A DNA stretch of 37,432 nucleotides from the NCBI GenBank assembly GCA_013298375.1, contig JAAFHM010000004.1, forward strand, positions 1 to 37,432. The letters run 5' to 3'. Position numbers and translations under genes: made by a program. The notes under the pieces were generated by a model. The model was not told the DNA's origin, made no database searches, and worked only from the letters and a program-made list of their open reading frames with translations. This DNA is from Ignavibacteria bacterium. GTDB taxonomy: Bacteria; Bacteroidota; Ignavibacteria; Kapaibacteriales; UBA4661. This document shows positions 10,713-18,600 of the stretch, piece after piece (the stretch's first letter is position 1; each line of letters starts with the position of its first letter).

Positions 10713-11964
10713 CATGAAAAGCGCTTGGGTACTACACTCAGCAAGGTTCAAACGCTCTTCCCGTCCGGCGGCTGAAGAGAGCAAATACGCTGCCGTCGGG
10801 CGGGTGTGGCATATCCAATTTCTGTCCCTTTTAGGTGTAGCCTTTGCGCTGCTTTCATTAGAAACCAGTTTTGCACAAAAACCCAGCGTCCGCGTTGTCG
10901 GGGTAGGCGAAGCGGGCAACGAAATTCCTTCTCCCACCATCACCGTTGCACCTGTGCCGACGACGCATATCACGGCGCTTTCCAGCCTGATTGTGTTTGA
11001 GGAAAATTCCCAAACGTTGCCGCGAAAAATTGCGACCTTGAGCGCACAGCAAGCAAAAACGTACAAGCTGGAAAGTGTCGCATATTGCACTGATTGTTCG
11101 GGCGAAATGCTGAACATCATCGGAAAGCGAATGACGACTGCGCCGCAGGAAAATCTTGTGCTTTCGGAACAAGATGCCGCCCTCAAGCGCTCTGCCGCCG
11201 TAAGCGAGTATCTACGCACGGTCTGGGGCATTGCACCAGAGCGCATAACGGCAAAAGTACAAAAGAACATTCCCAAAAATACCGTAGAGATCCGCTCCGA
11301 TTCGCTCTTGAAGCCGCTCTTGGGCATAGATACTATGCGCACTGCCACGCCGCCGATTATGCGCTTTTACTCCACTGTGACAGCGAGAGAGGAAAACGCT
11401 GCTCAATGGGCAATCAATATCAGGCAAGACGGAATTGCGCTTCGTTCGCCCATTTCTGCGGCTGGAAACATCAAGCCGATAGTGGATTGGAAAATCAACA
11501 AGGAAAAAAACACCATTCCCCCGGGCAGCAAGCCGCTCAAAATCTCACTCGAAATCCGCTATCCGACCATTGCGAATGAACGCTCTGAAGTCGTTGAAGT
11601 TCCTGTTAATGCCCTTACTACGCGGGCGACGCATTGTGACATTATTTTGCCATTCAGCCCCAACGAAGCAAGCTGCACCGATGCCCACAAAGCCGCATTA
11701 AATCTAGCGCGGGAGCGCGGTATCCTCCAAGCTACATCAAAAATTGCCATGCGTAGCAATGGCGCTCTCAGCAGCGTCCCACCCGGCACACCATTAAGCG
11801 ACTCAGATAAAAAGCAAGCGAAAATACAGGAAACACTTGTCGCTCAACGTCTCAAAGCTGTTGAGAAGGCGCTTGGTGTCAGCGTTACAGGCGGCACCAC
11901 TCAACCGATTTCGGTGGAAACAGAAAATTGCGTTATCATTCACATCGAAAATCCAATTCCGTGA
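10699..11964 (+). CDS. Exported OmpA-like domain paralogue (degenerate peptidoglycan-binding region)
   Basis: ATG at 10699 overlaps the upstream stop by 14 nt; 'KRSAAVSEYLRTVWGIAPERITAKVQKNIPKNTVEIRSD' parallels 'NRANTVLAYLRDIWGISEKRMKLVARDLPNAPSNRDD' upstream. Confidence 0.7.
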   Translation: MDNNSMKSAWVLHSARFKRSSRPAAEESKYAAVGRVWHIQFLSLLGVAFALLSLETSFAQKPSVRVVGVGEAGNEIPSPTITVAPVPTTHITALSSLIVFEENSQTLPRKIATLSAQQAKTYKLESVAYCTDCSGEMLNIIGKRMTTAPQENLVLSEQDAALKRSAAVSEYLRTVWGIAPERITAKVQKNIPKNTVEIRSDSLLKPLLGIDTMRTATPPIMRFYSTVTAREENAAQWAINIRQDGIALRSPISAAGNIKPIVDWKINKEKNTIPPGSKPLKISLEIRYPTIANERSEVVEVPVNALTTRATHCDIILPFSPNEASCTDAHKAALNLARERGILQATSKIAMRSNGALSSVPPGTPLSDSDKKQAKIQETLVAQRLKAVEKALGVSVTGGTTQPISVETENCVIIHIENPIP

Positions 11965-12032
11965 AAAAGTAGTAGATTTGCGTGTAACTTTTTTGATGTT
12001 CCCATGTTTTTATTTTTAGATGCAGGAAAACA

Positions 12033-12689
12033 ATGAGACTGTTGTACCCGACGACGACGGCAGCGACGGCAAAAGAGTCGCAAAGCTCTGATACGATTAC
12101 GGTTGCCAAAGGTAATGCCGCCGCCACTGGCTTGGCGGACGAAGACCTTTTTGCTCTTGTCCGCGAAAAAGCTGATGAACAGGCATTCCGAACGCTGTAT
12201 CGGCGCTATGATAAGCGCCTTTTTGCCTATTGCCTTCGGGCAATGAAAACGCGCGAATCGGCGGAAGATGTCTTCCAAAGCGTGATGGCGCTGGTATTCG
12301 AGAAACGCGCCTCGTTTTCGGGCGGAAGTTTTGCGGCGTGGCTTTTTACGATTGCGCGAAATCAAACGCTCAATCATAAGCAAAAACAACGCATTACCAC
12401 CGATATAGACGATATTGCGTATTCCATCAGCGACGAAAGCGACCGCACGGGCGAAGATGTCTTGCTCTCGGACGCGCTCAAAAAAGCTATTTCTTCGCTG
12501 CCGGAGGAATTCCGCGAACCGCTTGAACTCAAGCATTTCGACGGGTTTCAGTACGAAGAAATTGCCGATATGCTCAAAATTTCGCTCTCGCTGGCAAAAG
12601 TGCGCGTTTTTCGGGCAAAAAAGATGCTCCATGAAGCACTCAAGCCCTATTTACGCGAACTTAAGCCTGATGATGACAACAGCGAATGA
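12033..12689 (+). CDS. ECF-type RNA polymerase sigma-70 factor
   Basis: 'FRTLYRRYDKRLFAYCLRAMKTRESAEDVFQSVMALVFEKRASF...FAAWLFTIARNQTLNHKQKQR' region 2 and 'LPEEFREPLELKHFDGFQYEEIADMLKISLSLAKVRVFRAKKML' region 4. Confidence 0.94.
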   Translation: MRLLYPTTTAATAKESQSSDTITVAKGNAAATGLADEDLFALVREKADEQAFRTLYRRYDKRLFAYCLRAMKTRESAEDVFQSVMALVFEKRASFSGGSFAAWLFTIARNQTLNHKQKQRITTDIDDIAYSISDESDRTGEDVLLSDALKKAISSLPEEFREPLELKHFDGFQYEEIADMLKISLSLAKVRVFRAKKMLHEALKPYLRELKPDDDNSE

Positions 12690-12825
12690 CGTTTTTCTCA
12701 TCCGCAACGCAAGAAACAACGCTTACCACCCCAAAAAAACGACACATTATTGGTAATTTGTACATTGTAGATTCTTCACGCAGTTTGGGTGCAGCAGGGC
12801 GCTCACTGCATATTCTCGCAACACC

Positions 12826-13914
12826 ATGAACAACGATGAACTCTTGGCGATGTACCTAGACGGGACGCTCTCGGAGGGGGAGCGAACCAACTTTGACCGC
12901 CTTTTGCAAACCTCGCCGACTTTCGCCACAGAAGTCCGCGAAATCCTGACCATTCAGGATATGCTCTTCGCGCCGGACGGCGACGATGAGCGCACAGCCG
13001 CATTTTTGCGGAGTATCGAAGATAATCTCGCCACGGCGATTATTGCAACAGGCGCAGCCGCCACCGTCGGCACGATTGCTACTGCTGTGGGCAAGTCTGC
13101 TTTGGCAAGCACAACGGCGGCAAGCACCACTGCTGCGAGTGCCACGACTGGCGGCGTTTCGTGGGTTTCGTCCCTTATTTCCACCGCAATGGCTTCAACA
13201 ACCTCCATGGTGGTAAGCGCTGGCATCGGTATATCGGCTATTGCGGGCGGCGCAGCCGCAACGTATTACATTGCCAAGGACAATTCTGCCGAAAGAACTA
13301 TTGTTGAAAAGCAAGCAACAGAGCGTAGTGTAAGCACTTCAATTTCTCCAACGACCAATCTCGAACAGCAAGCAGCAGCAAGCACGGCAAGCCCTACACT
13401 TTCTTCCGAAACAACCAATGGCGGCCGCACTCCCCAAGTCACCGCAGAGCGCCAAGCAGACGCGCAAAATGGCACGTCTGCTCCGGCAAACACTGAAGCG
13501 GCTTCCACTGCAAACTCTCGTGAATATACGGCTCGCATAAGCGGCGGAAATATGCAACAGCGCTATGCGGCAGCAATTGGCGATTATACCAAACAACTTC
13601 AAGCAAAAGAAGCATCGAACGACCGCGCTGGTGCTGCCTTTGTTGAAAAGTCTCTCGGTGTTCTTCTGCGCCAAGCGGGGCAGCTTCGAGAAAGCCGTTT
13701 GCATTTGAGTAATACCGCAAAAGCCGCTCACAATCTAGGCTTGCAGGAGCTTGAGGGCGAAGCATTAGCGGAAATTGCACTTATTGATGCTGCCGAAGGC
13801 AAAAAAGACCGCGCCGCGCAAGGGCTTCAAACCGCGCTTGGAATCTTGAACACGGTAAAAAGTACCGCCGCCCAGCGTTGGCAAAAAGAATTAGACAAAT
13901 TAACGGGAAAATAA
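12826..13914 (+). CDS. Putative anti-sigma factor-like membrane protein with TPR-like C-terminus
   Basis: Directly follows the ECF sigma gene; N-terminus 'NNDELLAMYLDGTLSEGERTNFDRLLQTSPTFATEVREI' resembles anti-sigma N-termini; central hydrophobic segment; helical repeat-like C-terminus. Confidence 0.6.
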   Translation: MNNDELLAMYLDGTLSEGERTNFDRLLQTSPTFATEVREILTIQDMLFAPDGDDERTAAFLRSIEDNLATAIIATGAAATVGTIATAVGKSALASTTAASTTAASATTGGVSWVSSLISTAMASTTSMVVSAGIGISAIAGGAAATYYIAKDNSAERTIVEKQATERSVSTSISPTTNLEQQAAASTASPTLSSETTNGGRTPQVTAERQADAQNGTSAPANTEAASTANSREYTARISGGNMQQRYAAAIGDYTKQLQAKEASNDRAGAAFVEKSLGVLLRQAGQLRESRLHLSNTAKAAHNLGLQELEGEALAEIALIDAAEGKKDRAAQGLQTALGILNTVKSTAAQRWQKELDKLTGK

Positions 13915-13980
13915 TGCTTCTGCATTAGGCATGAAGCGCATGAACACTGATGATGATTGGCATCTCACAAGGGGAAAACC

Positions 13981-14005
13981 GTAGTTCATCGGCACAATGA
14001 ACTAC
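13981..14005. other. Perfect 9-bp stem-loop
   Basis: GTAGTTCAT (13981-13989) cggcaca ATGAACTAC (13997-14005). Confidence 0.55.
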
Positions 14006-14035
14006 AACATCACCAATCAAAAAAACACCACCACT

Positions 14036-14078
14036 AACGGCAGAAGAATATAGCACACTTCTTTTGCCGTTTTTTTTG
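14036..14078 (+). terminator. Rho-independent terminator downstream of the sigma/anti-sigma pair
   Basis: AACGGCAGAAG...CTTCTTTTGCCGTTTTTTTT hairpin followed by a T-run. Confidence 0.75.
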
Positions 14079-14080
14079 AT

Positions 14081-14116
14081 AAAAATAAAATTTAGTCTTA
14101 GCTAAATTTTATTTTT
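14081..14116. repeat. Perfect 15-bp AT-rich inverted repeat
   Basis: AAAAATAAAATTTAG (14081-14095) TCTTAG CTAAATTTTATTTTT (14102-14116). Confidence 0.7.
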
Positions 14117-14186
14117 GCTAGTGCTAAATACTGAGTATTTTGCAATGAATCACTTATCGTAACAATATTCTGCACAAGGTGTAATC

Positions 14187-14507
14187 ATGTCTATCGAAAA
14201 TAATCTCTGGCTTGACGCTGCCGTCATAATGACCATATTCCATGTCGGCAATCTGTATTTTGGTCATTTTGAAGAGCATAAACCCAAATGGAAGCGTCTC
14301 TTGAAGACGGCAATATTTCTTGGTCTGACGCTGTGGCTCTCCTCAATTGGGCTGCGCGTGGTTGCTTGGGGTATTATTCTGACCTTAGGAACGGCTTTAT
14401 TTGCTTACGTTCATGGCTATTGGTTGCCGAAACATGGCGTAAATGGCTGGACAGGAGAGCCGAAGGAAAGGTATTACGAAGTAATTGGCTACAAGAAGCA
14501 GTCGTAG
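14187..14507 (+). CDS. Small multi-TM membrane protein of unknown function
   Basis: 106-aa ORF with two to three hydrophobic segments and no overlapping better candidate. Confidence 0.65.
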   Translation: MSIENNLWLDAAVIMTIFHVGNLYFGHFEEHKPKWKRLLKTAIFLGLTLWLSSIGLRVVAWGIILTLGTALFAYVHGYWLPKHGVNGWTGEPKERYYEVIGYKKQS

Positions 14508-14560
14508 GTTCTTTGCCAAAGTTTTACGGTAATGTCTTTGAGCAGATTCAGCCTGAGAAT

Positions 14561-15607
14561 TTATGCGCTCTTCACTCCTTCACTCACGATTTCTTGTTTC
14601 CGTGCTGTTTGCAGAGCATCCCACATTGCCCGCTTGAGTTCCGCGAGATGTTCACCCGACACGCCGGAGATAATGCGTATGGCTTTTTCGCCGCGAATTT
14701 TCAGCTTTGCGAGTTCTTTACGCTGCTCTTCGGTAAGGGAATCTGCTTTGCTAATGCAGATAATACGCTCTTTGTGGTCGAGATCGGGGTTAAATAATTT
14801 GAGTTCTTTGCGCAGCATTTTGAATTGGTCTTTGGGCGCAATTTCGGCAAGCGGGTCAAGCAGAAAGACGAGAACTTGTGTTCGCTCAACATGGCGCAGG
14901 AATTGGAATCCCAGCCCGCGTCCCTCGTGAGCGCCTTCAATCAATCCCGGAATATCGGCAACGCAGAAATGTTCGCTGCTGGCGTGTGTGGGGTCGTTGT
15001 AGAGGGAGACAATTCCCAAATTCGGGATAAGCGTGGTGAAGGGATAATCAGCAATTTTCGGACGTGCCGCCGAAATAGAAGAGATCAGTGTTGATTTGCC
15101 GGCATTAGGAAAGCCAACCAAACCAATATCGGCAATAAGTTTCAGTTCGAGACGGATTTTCCGCTCTGCGCCTGGCCAGCCGGGTTCGGCATAGCGTGGC
15201 GCTTGGTTGGTCGAGGTGGTAAATTCGGCATTACCGCGGCCGCCGTTGCCGCCATACAACAGCGTTACCTCTTCGCCAGCCGTTGTGAGGTCGGCGAGGA
15301 CTTCTTCGGTATCGGCATCGCAAATAACTGTTCCGCATGGAACCTGTACGACGATATCTTTGGCACTTTTACCTGTCCAATTAGAATTTGCACCGTCTTT
15401 CCCGTTATCAGCGCGATAATGCTGTTTATAGCGAAAATCCAGCAACGTTGTCATATTGGGGTTTGCACGGAAAATAATATCACCGCCTTTACCGCCATTG
15501 CCGCCATTCGGACCACCCATCGGGGCAAATTTTTCTCGGCGAAAACTAATAATACCTTTGCCACCGTTACCGGAAGCAATGTGAATGACAGCGCGATCAA
15601 CAAACAT
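14561..15607 (-). CDS. obgE: GTPase ObgE/CgtA
   Basis: 'MFVDRAVIHIASGNGGKGIISFRREKFAPMGGPNGGNGGKGGDIIF' Obg fold; 'GFPNAGKSTLISSISAARPKIADYPFTTLIPNLG' Walker A/switch. Confidence 0.96.
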   Translation of the reverse strand: MFVDRAVIHIASGNGGKGIISFRREKFAPMGGPNGGNGGKGGDIIFRANPNMTTLLDFRYKQHYRADNGKDGANSNWTGKSAKDIVVQVPCGTVICDADTEEVLADLTTAGEEVTLLYGGNGGRGNAEFTTSTNQAPRYAEPGWPGAERKIRLELKLIADIGLVGFPNAGKSTLISSISAARPKIADYPFTTLIPNLGIVSLYNDPTHASSEHFCVADIPGLIEGAHEGRGLGFQFLRHVERTQVLVFLLDPLAEIAPKDQFKMLRKELKLFNPDLDHKERIICISKADSLTEEQRKELAKLKIRGEKAIRIISGVSGEHLAELKRAMWDALQTARKQEIVSEGVKSA

Positions 15608-16286
15608 AATCGAAAAGGAACAGTAAAAGAATTGGGAACAAGGCTCAAAAATATGCTTTTATGGTGCTGAGGTATGGACGGAAAAGCAGTGAAGTTATTG
15701 AGATGAGAAGTAGTTTGTTTTCTTCGGTATGCGCCGACATTGGCAATAATCGTTGGTCATCAGATAGTTTTACGGGTCAGCGCAGCACCGAACCCCTTTA
15801 AAACTGAGATGCCCCTCGATGTCACCACTCATCAAGAGGCACTCCCCTACTCACCTTTCACCACCACAACGAAAGGATTTTCTGAGAATCGTCGAGTAAA
15901 TTTTTATCCAACTATTGAATTATCCAACTATGAGAACAATTTTCTTCAACTCAGGGAACGCTTTTTGACTAACTGGTGTTTAGTGCCGTTTCCCACCTGC
16001 GACAAACTTACACCTATACTGATAGAAATGCAAATTTTTTTCAATCATTCCACAAAAAAAAATGTAAGTCTTTTGTTGTCAGAAGATTAGATTTTGCGCT
16101 TTTCCGGCATATCACCCCGATATTATGAGGCTTTTCGCTCTGAGCGAATAAATGAGGCAGCGAGAAATAGCGTGTCTCTTGAATTGAAGGTGTAACCCGA
16201 AGTCTTGAACTCAACAATGGTCAAGTATCCAGATTTTATGAGGTTTTTGTACAGTGATACGATTACACCACATTCTTGATTCTCGC

Positions 16287-16317
16287 TTGTAAATAAACAG
16301 ATTACTCATTATCTTTG
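16287..16317 (+). promoter_or_regulatory. Candidate Bacteroidota-type promoter (TTG...TAnnTTTG)
   Basis: TTG at 16287-16289, 20-nt spacer, TATCTTTG at 16310-16317, upstream of the small-ORF cassette (about 160 nt leader). Confidence 0.3.
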
Positions 16318-16473
16318 TGCCTGGATGCCAAGACTATTGATTCCGAAATAAAGTGAAAGAATCACGTCAGACGGCACATAATTGCTAAAAAGGTGATGTA
16401 TTCGTGCGACGGAAAAAGACACCGAAATTTTAGCATGAAAGAGTTCAAAACCATACAAAAGAAGGGCAAATGA

Positions 16474-16716
16474 ATGAGTGAATTGGAGCCGATACAGCAA
16501 TCACCCGTTGTTCAGCCAGAGCAGTCATTACAGGAAAAAATACTTTCTTTTGCACCACGCTGGTTGTCCCTGATTGCAGGTACGACACTTCTAGGATCTG
16601 CTGTCGTCGAGGTTGTAACAACTCAGACGGCAACTGTCAGCACCGAAATTATCGTTGGTATGGCAATAGGTTTATTTATTTATGCCTCAACAGGAAAACA
16701 TCATGGAAAATCTTAA
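16474..16716 (+). CDS. Small hydrophobic protein, unknown function
   Basis: 80-aa ORF; C-terminal half with two hydrophobic segments 'WLSLIAGTTLLGSAVVEVV', 'IIVGMAIGLFIYAST'. Confidence 0.5.
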   Translation: MSELEPIQQSPVVQPEQSLQEKILSFAPRWLSLIAGTTLLGSAVVEVVTTQTATVSTEIIVGMAIGLFIYASTGKHHGKS

Positions 16717-16882
16717 AATAATTCTTTCAAAGAACAATGACATTTTTGCTATTGTTGCTCTCATCTGTTCTACGGCAATGTTTATTGCCGGAATAGCTCT
16801 ACAAACCCAAAGCAGTTCGATATTATGCTGGGTTGCCTTTATTATTGCCTTTCCTATTATGGTCAGAAAAGGTATTCTGTGA
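16703..16882 (+). CDS. Small hydrophobic protein, unknown function (overlaps preceding ORF)
   Basis: 'MENLKIILSKNNDIFAIVALICSTAMFIAGIALQTQSSSILCWVAFIIAFPIMVRKGIL'; ATG at 16703, 14-nt overlap with upstream ORF. Confidence 0.5.
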   Translation: MENLKIILSKNNDIFAIVALICSTAMFIAGIALQTQSSSILCWVAFIIAFPIMVRKGIL

Positions 16883-16940
16883 ACGTCAAGTAAAAATGCC
16901 CTCAAAGCCCCATTAGCCAACATTCGCCATACGTCTGTCC

Positions 16941-17885
16941 CTACCATGCCCGTACTGCAAGAGGTTCTAATCGCTGTTCAATCATTTCACGTTTCGATTC
17001 GTACCACGAAGGAAGTTTTAGTGCGCTTCCGAGCGCTTCTTGCGTTTCGTCGGCAGTGAAACCGGGCGGGTTTGTTGCCACTTCAAACAAGATGCCACCG
17101 GGTTCGCGGTAGTAAATAGAGTGAAAATATTGTCGGTCAATCAAAGGCGTAACCTCAAATCCCTTTTCCAACAAAACTTCTCGTGTTGCAAGCAAGGTTT
17201 CGTCCGTGTCTGTGCCAAAGGCAATGTGGTGAACTGTTCCCGCGCCTTGCAATCCACGCTTTTCTTCGGGGTTGCCGATAATATCTACATAATTTCCCGC
17301 ACCGCCCAAACCCGCTTCAAATCTCATTATATCGCCATGCTGCGCTACGAAACGGTGTTGCATTTGATGAGCCAAAAGGTCAATTGTTCGGTCACTGCTA
17401 TTTTCCTGCAAAGCCACTGTGTAGAAACCGCGAATAGCGTGCTGCTCTGGTATAGAGCCGCTTACCCACGCTGGGCGCTCATCATTACCTGTTGCTACAA
17501 GTTCTATCCCTAAGCCATCGTGATCGTCAAAACGGATAAATTCTTCCTGAAAGCGGTTTTGAGGCTTACTTGCTATGATGTTAAACGTTTTGAGACGCTC
17601 TGTCCAAAAGCCGAGTGAGCCTTCAGGTACAGAAAATGCTGTGTACGACATTTGCCCATTGCCACGCCGACCGCGTTGAATCTGACCAAACGGGAAAAAC
17701 GTCATAATGCTTCCAGGCGAACCCGTCTCATCGCCGTAGTAGAGATGATAGACATCGGGTGCATCAAAATTGACCGTTTTTTTGAGAAAGCGCAAACCAA
17801 GTATGCCTGCGTAAAAATCAACGTTGGATTGGGGTTTTCCGGCAATTGCCGTGACGTGGTGTAGTCCGTTAATGAGCGTTTTCAT
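16941..17885 (-). CDS. Ring-cleaving dioxygenase / glyoxalase-fold (MhqO/MhqA-like) protein
   Basis: 'INGLHHVTAIAGKPQSNVDFYAGILGLRFLKKTVNFDAPDVYHLYYGDETGSPGSIMTFFPF' and 'VHHIAFGTDTDE' characteristic; start ATG 17885. Confidence 0.92.
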   Translation of the reverse strand: MKTLINGLHHVTAIAGKPQSNVDFYAGILGLRFLKKTVNFDAPDVYHLYYGDETGSPGSIMTFFPFGQIQRGRRGNGQMSYTAFSVPEGSLGFWTERLKTFNIIASKPQNRFQEEFIRFDDHDGLGIELVATGNDERPAWVSGSIPEQHAIRGFYTVALQENSSDRTIDLLAHQMQHRFVAQHGDIMRFEAGLGGAGNYVDIIGNPEEKRGLQGAGTVHHIAFGTDTDETLLATREVLLEKGFEVTPLIDRQYFHSIYYREPGGILFEVATNPPGFTADETQEALGSALKLPSWYESKREMIEQRLEPLAVRAW

Positions 17886-17943
17886 AATGATATTCTCCGA
17901 TACGATAGTAAAGATTTCAATAAAAATATCTTTTTCTACAATT

Positions 17944-17960
17944 ATTGTAGCTACAATGAT
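17944..17960. promoter_or_regulatory. Candidate MarR operator upstream of the dioxygenase gene
   Basis: ATTGTAGCTACAATGAT; first 14 nt form a perfect palindrome; the motif recurs at 18451-18467. Confidence 0.6.
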
Positions 17961-17975
17961 TGTACGCAAAAATAT

Positions 17976-18440
17976 CTACAAAGTTTCGCGCAATTTATTG
18001 AGAAGGACATTGAGTAATTGTGCTTCGAGGTCGGTAAATGCCGAAGAAGCCGTTGACTGGGGCGGTAATTCTTGCTGCCCGGCATCAATACGCGACAGGA
18101 GACTTTGTCCGTTTTTTGTGAGATAAATACATAACTCGCGTCGGTCTTCTTTGGACGCGACGCGGCGCACAAGGCGCTTTTCGGCAAGTTTGTCCAGCAG
18201 CCGCGTTGTGTTGGAATTGCGGTCAATCATGCGCTCAGTAATATCCTTCACACAAACAGGATTGGGATGCTGTCCGCGAATAATGCGCAGCACGTTAAAC
18301 TGCTCATTCGTTATATCGTAATCTTTCAAACGCCGATTAACACGTGCTTTCAGAAGACTTGCCGTTAGCATCACGTTGAGTTCCGCTTTATGAACTTCGC
18401 TTTGGAAATGCGATGTTTTCAGTTCTTCCTCAATAGTCAT
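17976..18440 (-). CDS. MarR-family transcriptional regulator
   Basis: 'LKDYDITNEQFNVLRIIRGQHPNPVCVKDITERMIDRNSNTTRLLDKLAEKRLVRRVASKEDRRELCIYLTKNGQSLL' winged helix signature; start ATG 18440. Confidence 0.93.
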   Translation of the reverse strand: MTIEEELKTSHFQSEVHKAELNVMLTASLLKARVNRRLKDYDITNEQFNVLRIIRGQHPNPVCVKDITERMIDRNSNTTRLLDKLAEKRLVRRVASKEDRRELCIYLTKNGQSLLSRIDAGQQELPPQSTASSAFTDLEAQLLNVLLNKLRETL

Positions 18441-18450
18441 AGAGAAAATT

Positions 18451-18467
18451 ATTGTTGGTACAATGAT
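18451..18467. promoter_or_regulatory. Candidate MarR operator upstream of marR (autoregulatory)
   Basis: ATTGTTGGTACAATGAT, 11 nt upstream of the marR ATG; 15 of 17 positions shared with 17944-17960. Confidence 0.55.
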
Positions 18468-18508
18468 AGAGACAAACTGGACAGCCAAACAAAAGCCGCT
18501 ATCCAACT

Positions 18509-18559
18509 GGAGTGCAAACGAAGTTTACATTTTGCTTCTGCGAACTGCGTTCGCACTCC
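18509..18559. repeat. Long inverted-repeat element, copy A
   Basis: GGAGTGCAAACGAAGTTTACA (18509-18529) / TGCGAACTGCGTTCGCACTCC (18539-18559), 17/21 complementary, then TTTT; related to 25448-25499. Confidence 0.7.
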
Positions 18560-18600
18560 TTTTCGGCGACGGCTCTTTGTATAATTCACCCGTCAAAACA

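Noticed and set aside
15740-16090. 116-aa + strand ORF
   Set aside because: No recognisable domain, no clear RBS, low-complexity composition; not enough support to call it a gene.
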